From Scleropages formosus (taxonomy: Eukaryota > Chordata > Actinopteri > Osteoglossiformes > Osteoglossidae), in NCBI RefSeq assembly GCF_900964775.1, contig NC_041812.1, forward strand, positions 14,503,334 to 14,567,333: a stretch of 64,000 nucleotides of DNA. The letters run 5' to 3'. Shown in pieces: positions 46,475 through 58,980 of this stretch (position 1 is the stretch's first letter; the number at the start of each line of letters is the position of its first letter). The notes under the pieces are model-generated. The model was not told where the DNA came from. It saw nothing but the letters and a program-made list of their open reading frames with translations, and made no database searches. A program made the position numbers and the translations under genes.

Positions 46475-49400
46475 ATGGAAGGTCAAAAGGTAATTATTTG
46501 TTTGCTTGTTAATAAGAAATCATTTTTTTCTCAGGTTTTCTCTTATCTGGCCAGAGAAAAGGGTGGTTTTAACTGAGAGAGGTGGTGAACAGAAGATGTT
46601 AGCGTGGCCTACTCCACCTTCAGACATTATGATTCTGTCATAATAATGGATGGTTTTGAATAATTCACAACTCTACCTTAAAGTGACACTGTTGCTGCTT
46701 CCAACGCCAACATGGATTGATGGGAAGAAATACTGAGCGTGTAAATCTCAACAAGGGCAAACAAGTGGCAGCTTGGGCAGGGCCGGCCTTAGGCCGTCTG
46801 AACTGAGCAGGTTGACGCTCTCAAGCTGGTGAACGCTTTACGGTACATCTCCTAATTTAGAGCTCCTCAGTAGATGCCTAATTACTAATTCCCTCAAGGG
46901 CTGAGGACTCTGTATACTACCTGGCGGCTTATTCCAGAGTGCAGGTTCTCTATTGCTAAAAGGCTTCTCCTCCCACTGAAATCTTACTAATTGTCAATAC
47001 TTGAAATATCTGGCATCTAAACACTGTAAACAATGTGCTGGAATGTAAGAGTGAATAATTTCACTAATGTAAGATGGAGCAAGGCCGTTAGCTGCCCTAT
47101 ACCTTAACAGGTGTGAGTAGCACTGTCTCACGATGCCTTGGTGGTGCTAGAGGATGTGGGTTTGATCATTGCTCAGTTTGTGTGGTGTTTACATGTTCTT
47201 CCCACGTTTGCCTGGGTTTCCTCCAGGTACTCTGTTTTTCCACCCAAAGACATGCATTTCAGTGAATTGGTTACTCTAAATTGCCCATTGTATCTGTTTG
47301 TCTGAGAGAGAATGTGTTTCACTGGTGTATCGATTGGTGAGTGAATCATTGTAAGTAATTATTATAGCACTGTAACAGCCAGAATGGTGCAATGGTATTA
47401 GTCATTAGCAAATAACGAAAAGAATGCAAGTACCCAATGTTGTCATGGTGATTTTGCATTTCTTGTGTACAGGAATATTGGAATATGGTGTACACAAAAA
47501 AAGTGTATATGTGCACTGCGGCAATTAAATACTGTGCATGTAATGTCCAATATTTCTCAATAAAGTGTGATTATGGTGGTAATCTGTACATGTTAAGTAA
47601 TACAGTCTGTAACCTTTGTTGGTTACTGTGCACATTAAACAGGTCTGTTCCTTTTCTTGCCCCTCACCAGAAACAGATAACTGGTTATCTCCTCTTCTCT
47701 GTGACAACTGTGGTCATTGGTTCCCTGCAATTTGGCTACAACACTGGAGTAATAAATGCTCCGGAACAGGTACATGTATGTCTTTGTCATATAGAGTTTA
47801 GTATTGGCAGCAATTTTCTGATTTTTCCACTGTATTTTGAAAATTTAACTGTACCATATAACTGCAAACAAAAATCTCTCTGCTACTGAAATTTTTGTCA
47901 TTTTTTACATTGTTGCACCTACAGTACATTTTAAAATACAAAGCTTCCATAAATACAAATATGCAGAACTCTTTTCTCATTTGTAAAGCATACTTTTCCA
48001 AGATTACAAATTATGTGCGAAAATTTTTGATAACTCTAAAAATGTCTTAAAAGGCATACGTCAATCTCCTACTCCCTTATTTTTGTTTACTCATTTTTAT
48101 TAAATATTCTGTTTTTTAATCACATGTGAAATTAAGATTGAAGTTGAAAAAAACAGATGCATTTATTCATTAGAAAAAACATCATCCTTGGTTCAGGTCA
48201 AGGTCACAGTTCAGGTCAACTATCCATAGAATTGCCATATGTCAACATCGACTTGATAGTACCTAAGAGAGATCAGCTCATGGTGTTGGGGTGTCCCATA
48301 ACACATGCTTCACGCAAAAGCCCTTTATTAGATATGCATACCTTTATTGCATTATCAAGCAGGTGTACCTTGTAAAGTCACTGGTGTGGGTATATGGGTC
48401 AACACCATTTTTGCAAAGTCCGCTATAAACGCGGTCTCTTTGAAACATAATATATGCTGTTCATTCCCAACCACTGCGCATAAAGCAATCTACACTATTC
48501 TAGGTGTCCTTAGCTGTAATCAGATGCACAGAGTAGTTAGTGGATCCCAATGCTACAATTTATTTATACAGTGCTTGGTAAAGTGCTGGCAAGCTCATGG
48601 AAGATTTCTGTGGACTAATGGGATTATGACTATATGTAAGACTTGACACAAAGAGGAAACTCAAATGTTTCCAACATCTGAGCAATCATGAAGACAATAT
48701 TGCAAGACTGCAAGGGATTTTCCAGTCTTGACATTTTGTTGAGATGAAAGGTTGCAGGTATGCTCAGGGTCTCCAGATATTCCTGTTGAAGGTGCTTTCA
48801 GGTGGTTCTTGGTATGCATGATGTCAGGGTCTGTGAGGTGTTTTGCTGTGTTTGTTGTACCCATCAGAAATTGCGTACGTTCTTCAATGATACCTGGATA
48901 GAACGCTACCAGCAGCCTATCAGTCCTGGGATGTGCACATTTATCTGGAGCTTTTCTGTGGCCGTCTTCAGTGTTGGTGGCATGGTTGGGTCTTTCAGTG
49001 TTGGAGTTATGGCGAACAAGTTTGGAAGGTAAGTGATGACCTCATGGGGGAGCACGGTGTTGGGATTATGTGTGCAGCAAAAAAGATATACCTCCCATCC
49101 ACTCCTAGCACTTGCCTCCAGTGAGCAGATATACAGTACTTCCTATCACCTTTAAATAATGCTTGTCAAAGCAAAGCACTGACCTCTACTGTCCACTGTT
49201 TCTCTCTGTTACTGTCCTTCCAGGCGTAATTCTATGATGATAGTTAATGTTCTGGCCTTGATTGGTGCAGCCCTGATGGGGTTCTCCACCCTGAGCTCCT
49301 CATTTGAAATGGTGATTGCAGGACGGCTGGTGATTGGCTTGTTCTGTGGCTTGTGTACCGGCCTGACCCCTATGTATGTTGGAGAAGTGTCCCCCACCTC

Positions 49401-52400
49401 CCTTCGGGGGGCTTTTGGGACACTGCACCAACTAGGAGTAGTGGTGGGAATCTTAATTGCCCAGGTAAGGAGTTCCAGCTGAAACAAAACTAGATCAGTT
49501 CTGATTTGCCATTGTGTATACAGATAATATGAATGAAATGCTCTTTATGAAGTATAAAAAAAATCTAATAGTCTTGATACAATGTACTGTAGTTTCTTCT
49601 TAATTTTACTTCAGGTATGCTTTGAACAATTTTATATACAGCTAAATCCCAAATATATGTATTGGCTTACCAGAGAAGATGATTCTTGTGTCATCACCAG
49701 CTTCATCCATCTATCCATCGTCAACAACCGCTTGTCCCAAAGGGGGGGGGGTCTCAGCGAGCCAGAGCCTAACCTGGCAACACAAGGCGCAAGGCCAAAG
49801 GGGGAGGGGACACACTCAGGACGGGACGCCAGTCCATCGCAAGGCACTCCAAGCAGGGCTCAAACCCCAGACCCACCATGCAGCGGGCACTGGCTGAACC
49901 TGTCGCACCACCACACCCCCCTCACCAACTTCAGAGATCTAATATTTACTTACAAATCTCAAGAAACTTACAAAGTTTTGTCATCTGGACAAGAGTAAGA
50001 CAGCAAACAGATATAATAAAAGAGAATACAATATCTTAACTGTTTTAAGAAGTTGCAAACAACAAAAATCCTTAACAGAATGTTCCGGACCTTTTCATGA
50101 ATGCAGTTTTGCATGGCAATGTATGTGGTGAAATGAAACACAATTTTACTCTGATTGGTGTGAATGATGTGAAAGGTGCATTTAGTAAAGCATTCTTGCA
50201 CAGTTCTGTCAGGTGATAACCATAGCATGCCTAACATATTGTGTGGTGCACTAAAGTAGCCTCAGGTGTACATGAGTCTTCTTCAAAAGTTGTATATAAA
50301 CCTATCCTTCACAGAAATCCAAACTTTTCACAGTTTCATCTGCACATACAATCCTGTGAAGAGGATACTGTGGTAGTTATGAATATTTAATTCTAGTTAT
50401 TAATTCTTACCCCTGGTTCCTGAGTTACAGCAGGCATACAGAGCACATGCATCTTGGGGAAAGTTTCAAAATTCTTGGTTGCACAATAATAACTATTAAG
50501 GGATCATTTTAATTTTAACGGAGAGGTTTCGTTGGAAAAAAATAAAATCTGCAGTTTATTCAGAGCTACTAGTTGATAAAAGTGAAGTTGCACTGGAATG
50601 TGTTGTTAATTTATTATGCGTTCATATATTACAGTAGTCAATTTGTGGCTACCCATCTCTCCAAGGTGGTTAGTAGACATGTTTGGAGTGGGCCAGGTGT
50701 TTGTTGCCAGTGCTATAATTCTGTTGTAATTCTGTGTTCAGTTACTTGTGCAATGTGCACTGCCAAAAGCAGTAGGTTTGGACTAACCGACTGTACTTTG
50801 AGAAACACGTCTCTGTATCTCCGTCTGTTGGTGGGATGCACTTTTGTTTACTCCGAGCTCTACAATGCTTTGGAGAAAACTCCTCCCTCTGATGAACCAG
50901 AAGCCTTGTGCATGTGTCTGGGCATTCTGAGACCCCTCAAAGTGGTTTTTATGATCTACTGTAAGTAAACAGGTACAATAAAGAACCCTGGCCAGAGCTA
51001 GAGCAGGCAGCCCTTACTGTGATTATTGCCTGTAGGGTGATACTTTGGTATGTGATTTGAATTGGATGCTTCCTCACACACACAGAGTGGCTGAAACCGC
51101 TTGTCCAGAGTGGGGTCGTGGCAAACTGGAGCTTAACCTGCTAGCACAGGGCGCAAGGCTGGGGGGGAAGGGGACACACCCGGGATGGGACATCAGGCCG
51201 TTGTAGGGCACCCCAAGTGGGACTTGAACCCCAGATCTGCCAGAGAGAAGGACACAGCCAAACCCACTGCGCCACCGCACCCCCCATGCTTCCTTTATTT
51301 ATGGAAAAATAAATACTAAATACTTCTCACAAAAAGTCCGTAACAGCACAAAGCTCATTACTCAAAAGTTTGTAAGTAGGCGACCCACTGTAGTTTAAAG
51401 AAAGCTGAAAGAAAACCTGCTTATGCCACACCACTCCAGAATCAAGGTTAAACCACCCTTGGCTTGGATTTCGCACATCCCATGGTTCAGCACAGTAGAG
51501 AGACCTGTCGTTTGCAATATTTGTTTCTGCAGATATTTGGTCTGGAGGTGTTGCTGGGTTCTGATAGGCTGTGGCCCGTGTTGCTCGCACTGACGGCATT
51601 GCCAGCTGTGGTTCAATTTATACTGTTACCCTTCTGTCCTGAGAGCCCCCGTTACCTGCTCATCAACAGGAATGAGGAGGAGCTTGCCCGCAAAGGTATG
51701 CCCACTTTTCCAAACCAGCATAAAACTTTGTAATATTCCGCTGATTGTAGAACATATGAATCTATACCAAAGTTTAGTTGAATTAAAAGTTAAATCAGTT
51801 CCAAAGTAGCTGAATCTTACAGAAGACTTCACATGTTAGAAAGACACAGACTAGACTGATAAAATTCCTGCTTCTTTTACATTGGTAAAATGGAAAAATG
51901 TAAAAAAATGTATCTTCCTCTTTTACACTCAGTTTTCTTGGTACAGGGAGACACAACTGTACTGTATAAACTTATGAAAACAATTTTCTTAGTCTTACAG
52001 TGAATGTTTAATTCATTATATCTTTATCTGATGTTTTTAACAGAACCCTGCTCTGAATTAATTGACGGATAAAAACATTTGGCTTCTATTTCAGTAGAGT
52101 ATGGACTTGCAAATAATTCTAACTTCTGGTCCAGATTTTTTCTTCCTAAATTCAAGCACAAGTGTATGTGGAAATATTCTCAGTTTCTCAATGATTTACT
52201 TCTGTCAGCATGTTGCTGTAACCCAGTGCTGTTTATAATTAATATAAAAAATTTAAAAGAGCTGTCAGCTGTCATATCCTAGAAATGAGCGGACGCTTCC
52301 TTTAAAAATAGATCCGTTGGCGACCCTGAGGATCATGCAATGTGAATGTGGTCTGCAGGGGGCACAGATGTCTTGCAAATGTCTGTTGTCCTCTGTTTGA

Positions 52401-55400
52401 TGGCTTTCAAACTCTCAGAGGTCAGTTGACCGTTTACCCTTCTGTCTGTCCGCCCATCCGTCCATTCAGCCATTTAATTTCAATAACCTTGTCCTGAGCA
52501 GGGTTGCGGTAACCTGCAGGCTATCTCACTATCATTGGGCACAAGGCTGAGGGGGCACATCCTGGATGGAACACGATTCTTTATCATCTTCAGTAATATT
52601 GGGTCCTAAAGTAAAAATGTTGTTTGTTGAAGTAGCGCTTGGTCGAACCCTAAGCAAAAATGAAGAAAAAAGTGCTAATGTCAGGAATTTCTCAGAGACT
52701 GTAGTGGTTATGAACCCAGATGCAGAGTTTATTCAGCCTTGATAAAGTGAATCCGTTGACTTGTGAGTATTTCAATGAAATAAGACGAACACGCAGGGCT
52801 TAGGCAGGTGTTTGACAGAGACGAGGAGGAAGGAAGACACAAGGTAGGCAAAAGCTGTAGACACTTCTCTTCAGAGGAAGGGAAGTGTTCACACTTCCCC
52901 AGGGCCGTAGCTAGGGAGTTCTGGGCCCCCTGAAAAAATATTGATGTGGGACCCCACCGCCCTCTCCAGTCAGAAAGAGCAGCCTCCTCGACCTGTCTGC
53001 AGCAACACTGTCAACCACTGGATTCTGTCTTGGACAGTTTGGCATCAAAGGAACTGTAGTGAAACGGTTTGAGTTCTACCTGTCAGATTCTACCAAGCGC
53101 TCTTGCAAGGGTCCAAATCATCTCTTCACCCTCTCTCAACTGGCGTCCCACAGGGCTTGGTACTGGGCTCCACTCTTCTCAGTCTACACGTCTTCCCTTA
53201 GCCTTATCATTACTTTCCACGGAGTCTCCTACCACTGCTGTGCTGATGATACCCAGCTGTTCCTCTTCTTTCCGCCCGGAGCTACAGACATTTCCTTGCA
53301 CATCTCCGCCTGCCTTTCAAGCATCTCTGCTCACCACCTCCAACTCAGCCTTTCCAAAAAAAGATGCCCTGAATTGTACTGAATTTAGTTATTAGCTGCA
53401 GAAAGAATTACAGAACCATACTCAGCCTGCAATATATGATTAAATGTCTGCCACCCAGATGATCCTACAACCAGTCAGTTTAGCAATTTAGCTGCTATAT
53501 TTTGAGAAAGCACAAATGAACCCCTCCAGTTAGGGTAGAGATCATTAGTCATAAAAATCTTAAGCTAAGTGCTGGGGATCTATTGTAGTGGTAACCTAGG
53601 AACCGGTGCTCTGACCTTTGCCTTGTTGGACAATTGTTCTACTGGAACAATTTATGGTAAACGCTTTGCTCAAGAGCATTACAGCTGGAAGTAGGATTCA
53701 AACTTATAACCTTCAGGTCCAAAGGCAGCAACTCTCACCTCTACTCAACCAGCTGCATCATAAATATTGCAACTTATAAATTTATAGTTATGATTTCTAC
53801 TTTTACTCCCCTTCCACCTAACTGTATCATTGTGCCCTTCAGCACTGGTGAAACTGCGTGGCTGTGACGATGTGACTGAAGACATGCTAGAGATGAAAGA
53901 AGAGAGCATGAAAATGGCCATGGAGAAGAAAGTGACCATACTTGAGATCTTGCGTTCCCCACTATATAGACAGCCCATTGTCATTGCTATTATGCTGCAG
54001 TTGTCCCAGCAACTCTCTGGAATAAATGCTGTGAGTAGACTGCAAGTTGTATGACTCCTCTGATCAAGAGAAATGTAACTTTATTCTCTGGCTAAAATAA
54101 TACTTTATTAATCTCTGGCAGGAAATTCACATTAGGAGTTCAAATGGCAGATATACCAATGATTCCAATGTAAACTGTGCACATTCTTTTCATTTAGTGC
54201 ATAATTTGAAAAGTTTTTGTGTTTTTTGGAAAGAGCCAAGGTGAGTTTGTCCATTTTGGCCCACTGTTTCTTACTGTGTCTCATGCTGTCATTTCAGGTA
54301 TTCTACTACTCCACTGGAATTTTTATGACTGCAGGTGTAACTCAACCTATCTATGCCACAATTGGAGCTGGAGCTGTCAACACACTATTTACTATAGTAT
54401 CGGTGTGTATTGAAACCAGTCTTGAAAATTTTATTTTAACCCTGAACTTCATGAACATCTTGTATGTCAGATTTTATACTGTTTAACAGTTGTTAAATTA
54501 TATCCTTGAGAAAATTCCCAATATAACCGATTTTTGCTTGAGGAATCTTCAAAAAAACTTAATGACGAAAGACTGCTTAATATTGATTTTAAATTTGTTA
54601 CAATCTGTCAGCTGTTCCTGGTAGAGAAGGCAGGGCGAAGGACTCTTCATCTCCTTGGATTGGCTGGAATGGCCATTAGTGCCCTACTCTTGACAATTGC
54701 ACTTTTGTTGGTGAGTTCTGTTTTTATTTTATGTAGTCCTTCAATGCCATGTTACTCTGCTGCCTTTTCAGTAAAGCAAGCTGTTGTCATTGTAATAGTC
54801 CTAAACTTTAACTTGTTTGTACTCTTGACTTGTTTTCAAGTAGAAGGACATCCAGTCTCTAAGCTACCTGAGCATTGCAGCAGTGTTTGCCTTTGTGGCA
54901 ATGTTTGAGATGGGCCCTGGGCCCATACCTTGGTTCATTGTGGCTGAGCTGTTTTCCCAAGGCCCACGCCCAGCTGCTATGGCCTTGGCTGGCTTTTCAA
55001 ACTGGACATCTAATTTCCTTGTGGGAATCAGTTTTCCTAAACTAGAGGTGGGTCCTTTGTTGGATACTTGTACATTCACATTCCTTTTCTTGTTCCGTTT
55101 CAATTGCAACAAGCATAGTCTCTGTTAATCCAAATCTTTTACAGAATTGTTAGGCTTATCAATGAGGCTACAAAGTAGTGACCATGATATTTTTAGCTAC
55201 TATTGCAAATGTCATTTGCATCAATGGGCTCAACACAGCCCTTTTCTTGACAAGCAGGGTTGGGAAATTGTAGTCTTTACAAAATATACAGTATGTTGTA
55301 CAGTTTTTCGTTCCAGCTGAGCCTATAACTGCTATATTTTAGAAGTGTGCAATCATGCTGTTGTGTCTTAAGCCAGGTATGTCTAACCTATTTAGGCAAA

Positions 55401-55856
55401 GGTACACAGTCATTATTTTGAAATGGTTTGAGGGCTGCATGTGTGAAAATTACCGTGACATACTGAATGTTAAATGTGTACGTTGAAAATTTTTATTGAA
55501 TAATGCAGCATAATTATTTACTTTAACTGTTTTAACAAAAGATATTATCATTAAGTCATTCATTTGATACATAGATAGTCATATAAATACACACACACAC
55601 ACATTTTCAGAACCGCTTGACCCATATGGGGTCACGGGGAACCGGAGCCTACCCAGCAACACAGGGCGTAAGGCCGGAGGGGGAGGGGGGACACACCCAG
55701 GACGGGACGCCAGTCCGTCGCAAGCAGGACTGTGGTCCAACCCACTGTGCCACCGCGCCCCCTCGTCATATAAATACTTTTGTATAATTCTTGTACAAGT
55801 CCAAAAGTGGAAAAATTGTTTCCTCCCTAAAGTTTAAAACATGCTGGACATCAATA

Positions 55857-55902
<46 letters not shown>

Positions 55903-56104
55903 ATAATGGGGGGCGCGGTGGCGCAGTGGGTTGGACCACAGTCCTGCTCTCCGGTGGGTCTGGGGTTCGAGTCCCGCTTGGGGTGCCTTGCGACGGACTG
56001 GCGTCCCGTCCTGGGTGTGTCCCCTCCCCCTCCGGCCTTACGCCCTGTGTTGCTGGGTAGGCTCCGGTTCCCCGCGACCCCGTATAAGACAAGCGGTTCA
56101 GAAA

Positions 56105-56146
<42 letters not shown>

Positions 56147-57153
56147 ATAATTCAAGATTATTAGAAATTTGAACCTTTTAATTTTCATTTAACATTTTCA
56201 TAACACATGATCATTATCACAACAAGGTAGCTCCTTTGCAATGATTACTTTAGAATACTTTATGGTTTTATACTTGTGCTTGTTCGGCTCTTTCATAATT
56301 ATGTACCGTACACTGAAATACTAAATGTTTGTTGATTAAAATCAATCCAGTGCACTGCACACTCATTAAACAATCTGACATGGTTTTAACAAAAAGGGGG
56401 CTGTGATTATAAAGTGAAACTAGCAAACGAGTTAGTGGAGACTAGAACATGGTATGTGAGTGGAATCCAAATTTTGTCCTTGTAAATGCAAAGAAATGCC
56501 TCCTAAATTGAGATGGAGATATTAAAAGAAATCCTGAAAGCTAAATTCTCGTAATGCAAAGAGGCATGTTTCAGAGTATGATTGTAGTAAAAAATATGAA
56601 AATTCAAATTAAATTTACCAGTATGAGATATTAACAGACATTTTATTAATATGTTTATCAATGTATATTTTATTAGTATATTTATCAGTATATTCCTGGC
56701 TATACCAATTATCTCTGCATGAGATTTGTGGCTCTTTGTAGAAAAATTAAGTCACTGCACACACAGATGTAAATGTAAAAATACTGCATGCCTTTTCGCT
56801 ATGATTATACTCCATATTGTATTTCCTTTCTGTGTACTCTATAAATTCTTTTTTGCTTTGTCTGCCCCTAGGAATTATGCGGCCCTTATGTTTTCATCAT
56901 CTTCATGATCTTTCTCATCATCTTCTTTGTCTTCACCTTCTTTTATGTTCCTGAGACAAAGGGACGGACCTTTGAAGACATTGCCCGTGGTTTCAGTGGT
57001 TCTGCCAATCCTGCCTCCAACCCTTCGCAGCCTCCTCCTCTTGAGGTTGAGGGCTCTGATTCTGTTTCCCCTACTAAAGAGAAAGTTATGGTAGAGGATG
57101 TCCCAGCTGAGGAAAAGATTAAAAGCCCTGAAAAGACTGCAAATGATTCATAG
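46475..57153 (+). CDS. slc2a3: Facilitated glucose transporter GLUT3, ten coding exons
   Basis: Major-facilitator glucose uniporter of the plasma membrane, the high-affinity neuronal type in vertebrates. Exons: 46475-46489, 47671-47769, 48868-49028, 49224-49464, 51533-51695, 53843-54030, 54298-54402, 54612-54710, 54844-55047, 56872-57153; all joins keep frame, giving 518 residues. Visible marks: N-glycosylation site NDT at 45, GRR after helix 2 (about 91), PESPR 208-212, QQLSGIN 282-288, GPGPIPW 381-387 and PETKG 452-456. Beta-type phrases INAPE, STGIF, ATIGAG and LFLVE favour GLUT3 over GLUT1, although GLUT1-like phrases ([15 protein letters not shown]) also occur. The C-terminal tail (about 60 residues, Pro/Ser/Glu-rich) is longer than I remember for mammals. 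The first coding exon is only five codons. Introns hold SINEs and an L2-like piece. Confidence 0.95.
46780..47105. repeat. Unassigned old repeat text in slc2a3 intron 1
   Basis: CAGGGCCGGCCTTAGGCCG at 46,782 resembles hAT transposon termini, and 'ttattccagagtgcaggttc' with 'gatggagcaaggccgttag' sounds like common fish repeat text. No second end is found. Confidence 0.25.
47105..47350 (+). repeat. V-SINE/DANA-like SINE in slc2a3 intron
   Basis: Clear core: 'cagtttgtgtggtgtttaca', 'gttcttcccacgtttgcctg', 'ggtttcctccaggtactctg', 'ccaaagacatgcatttcagt', 'gaattggttactctaaattg'. The head is poor and the tail ends before the shared 3' part. The rest of the introns to 48,867 holds nothing nameable. 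Confidence 0.7.
49705..49921 (-). repeat. SINE-A copy 11, (ATCC)n-tailed form
   Basis: Reverse copy with ATCC-type tail and TCAACAACCGCTTGTCCC, like copy 9. Flanks TCACCAGCTTC (49,694-49,704) and TCACCAACTTC (49,922-49,932) form a target duplication with one change. In slc2a3 intron 49,465-51,532. Confidence 0.9.
51075..51285 (-). repeat. SINE-A copy 12
   Basis: Diverged reverse copy with a short CACACACA tail. The exact nine-base duplication ATGCTTCCT flanks it (51,066-51,074; 51,286-51,294). Same slc2a3 intron as copy 11. Confidence 0.9.
52470..52575 (-). repeat. V-SINE or SINE-A 3' tail fragment
   Basis: 'ccttgtcctgagcagggttg', 'cggtaacctgcaggctatc' and 'gggcacaaggctgagggggc' correspond to the 3' part shared by V-SINE and SINE-A, in reverse, after a CATCCGTCCATT tail. 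Confidence 0.5.
53045..53395 (+). mobile_element. L2-like LINE, reverse transcriptase fragment
   Basis: A frame reads [21 protein letters not shown] then [11 protein letters not shown] (catalytic YADD changed to CADD) and [10 protein letters not shown], the palm region of L2/Maui-clade reverse transcriptases; just upstream [10 protein letters not shown] in another frame shows one frameshift, and sequence between ISA and HHLQL is deleted. It is a dead, doubly truncated copy in the slc2a3 intron before exon 53843-54030. Confidence 0.8.
53575..53765 (-). repeat. SINE-B head, reverse
   Basis: On the minus strand: 'gatgcagctggttgagtaga', 'gttgctgcctttggacctga', B-box-like 'aagtttgaatccta', 'gctcttgagcaaagcg'. 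The 3' end is missing. Confidence 0.65.
55591..55764 (-). repeat. SINE-A copy 13 with internal deletion
   Basis: Reverse copy lacking the stretch that carries the B box: GTCCGTCGCAAG is joined directly to CAGGACTGTGG. The exact 13-base duplication GTCATATAAATAC flanks it (55,578-55,590; 55,765-55,777). In slc2a3 intron 55,048-56,871. Confidence 0.93.
55857..55907 (+). repeat. (ATT)n microsatellite
   Basis: About 15 ATT units leading into TAATAAT, the target site of SINE-A copy 14. Confidence 0.95.
55908..56141 (+). repeat. SINE-A copy 14, full length, young
   Basis: Complete forward copy with intact head GGGGGGCGCGGTGGCGCAGT, B box GGTTCGAGTCC and a (TG)n tail of about 34 bases. TAATAAT lies on both sides (55,901-55,907; 56,142-56,148). 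High CpG retention points to recent insertion. Confidence 0.95.
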
Positions 57154-57525
57154 ACCATGTTAGGTGTACCTAAAAAGTTATGTGTGTATACATACAGTCA
57201 CGTGATTTTTTAAATTAATCCTTTCCTGACACCAAAATTTAAGATGCCAAAATCTGATTTCGCATTATTTTAAATGGAAAAAATAACATGTTCCCAGCCC
57301 ATCTGAAAACCCTATGGCAGTTTTCCAAACTATCATGAGAGCACTGTTAAAGACCAGTATAACTATAAACCCATGATTTCAGCAAGGTAGAAAACTCTTA
57401 CATTTACATGTATATTTATTCCTTTTAGCAGATGCTTTTCTCCAAAGCAACGTTCATGTCAATAATACAAGAGTATTACACCAACAGACAGAGATCTGGA
57501 TCCAGACACAAGTCACTTCATGATT
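57154..57525 (+). other. slc2a3 3' UTR region
   Basis: Follows the slc2a3 stop. Contains a reverse SINE-B/fish-repeat end at 57,400-57,455 ('cttttagcagatgcttttct', 'ccaaagcaac'). The nearest AATAAA lies beyond SINE-A copy 15, at 57,905-57,910, so either the transcript runs through the SINE or a variant signal is used. Confidence 0.4.
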
Positions 57526-57771
57526 ACACACACACACACGCACACACACATACAGACGCACACACACTGTCTGAAGCCGCTTGCAACGAGTTGGAGCCTA
57601 ACCCGGCAACACAGGGTGCAAGGCTGGAGGGGGAGGGGACACACCCAGGACGGGATGCCAGTACATCACAGGGCACCCCAAGCAGGACTTACTCAATGTC
57701 CCGGGTGGACCCACTGGAGAGAAGGTGTGGGCCAAACCCACTGTGCTACTGCGCCACCATGTTCCCCTCTT
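57526..57771 (-). repeat. SINE-A copy 15
   Basis: Reverse copy with a long impure (CA)n tail. The exact 11-base duplication ACTTCATGATT flanks it (57,515-57,525; 57,772-57,782). The B-box region is disturbed by a short insertion (TCAATGTCCCGGG). Confidence 0.9.
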
Positions 57772-58329
57772 ACTTCATGATTTTCAAACACTTAATGAGG
57801 TCATTAATGGGTATATTTCTAGGCAGTACATTTCGGAAACAAACTGTGTTTTTCTTATGTGTGGTAGACTGCAAAGAACGTTCAATAATGAAATTTTTGT
57901 TAAAAATAAAATGCAGATGACAATTTAAAATAAACAGATAATTTACTGTAATGAATTGTTACTGTACCCACTGAAGATAAGGAGAGTTTATTGTGATTGG
58001 TGTGGGTGGAGAGGGAAGCAGGTTTGACAGTTATTCTTGTACTGCAGCTGCACAAAGCAGACGCAGGACAGGAAACCAACAGAAAAAGCTAGTGATATAC
58101 TAGCACCAGCTACACTAGATTTGTCACAACCACAAGACGGGAGGCAAGAGGTTGGACCCAATTGCAGTGGAGTTTTGTTTATGATTGCAAGGCAAGACAA
58201 AACTCGTGGTCATGGATGGGTGAAGTTTCAGGTGCAAACATCATTCAGCAGGCGAATTCAAAGTTGTATTGGAGTGCGATGATTAAAGTTGGATTAGGCA
58301 AGTCGTAGGGCTAGGAAACAGGACAGGGG

Positions 58330-58880
58330 AGAGGGGGGCAGGAGAAACAGGGCAAAGAGTCATGGGCCTCAGGCAAGAGTAGAGTGGATGGTTGTCTCTG
58401 GGAGATTCTGCAACCTGAGAGAGGTGGTTGAACTGCTTTTAAACCCTGTCCCTTTGATTCCTGACAGTTGAGTATTTCTGTATGAGCCTCGCACATTTAG
58501 ATGTTGGAACTTTTCCATATTCTTCAATGAGAATTTGCTCCAACTCTGCAAAATTAGAGGGAGAGTGTTGGTGGACAATAATTTTAGGTCATACCACCGG
58601 TTTTCAGTTGCATTTAAGTCTGGGCTATGGGGTCATTACAGAATACTAATCTTTTTTCAAGCCATTTCTTAGTAGTTTTTGCAGTCTGTTTTGAGACATT
58701 GTCCTGCTGAAGAATGAATCTTCGCCCAAAAAGCAGATCTCTAATTCGATGCAGATCTCTGATTGGTTGCCCTTAATGACAACAAGCTTTAGAGTTCCTG
58801 GTGTGGGGTAGACGCAACCACAGAATAAAGCTGCCGGACTGACCAACCAAAAGGATAACATTCTCAAACACTTGACCCAT
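58330..58880 (-). mobile_element. Tc1-like transposase remnant
   Basis: On the minus strand, frames include LFGRRFILQQDN (second catalytic Asp region of Tc1 transposases, usually RRF-FQQDNDPKHTAK), AKTTKKWLEK, PDLNATENRW (the PDLNPIENLW box holding the catalytic Glu) and FQHLNVR (for IPTSKCARL). NDPKH is changed to NVSKQ and the pieces lie in different frames, so at least two frameshifts are present. The N-terminal DNA-binding half and inverted ends are not seen. Confidence 0.75.
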
Positions 58881-58980
58881 TTCTATAAGAGCTAACTTAA
58901 ACGACACATGCAACAACCAGACAAAAGTGTGTGTTTGTGTATGTGTATATATATATATATATATATGCATATGTAGGTGC

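Noticed and set aside
52700-52960. Text like 'gacccagatgcagagtttatt' and CAGGGCCGTAGCTAGG, suggesting LTR-type or hAT ends; similar text near 58,140-58,330
   Set aside because: Only single ends are visible and no partner end or domain was found, so no element is claimed.
55791-56188. Open frames rich in Gly, Pro and Arg here and at the other SINE-A sites, looking like a repeated protein family
   Set aside because: They are translations of SINE-A in its various frames, with His-Thr or Cys-Val runs from the CA/TG tails; no gene structure.
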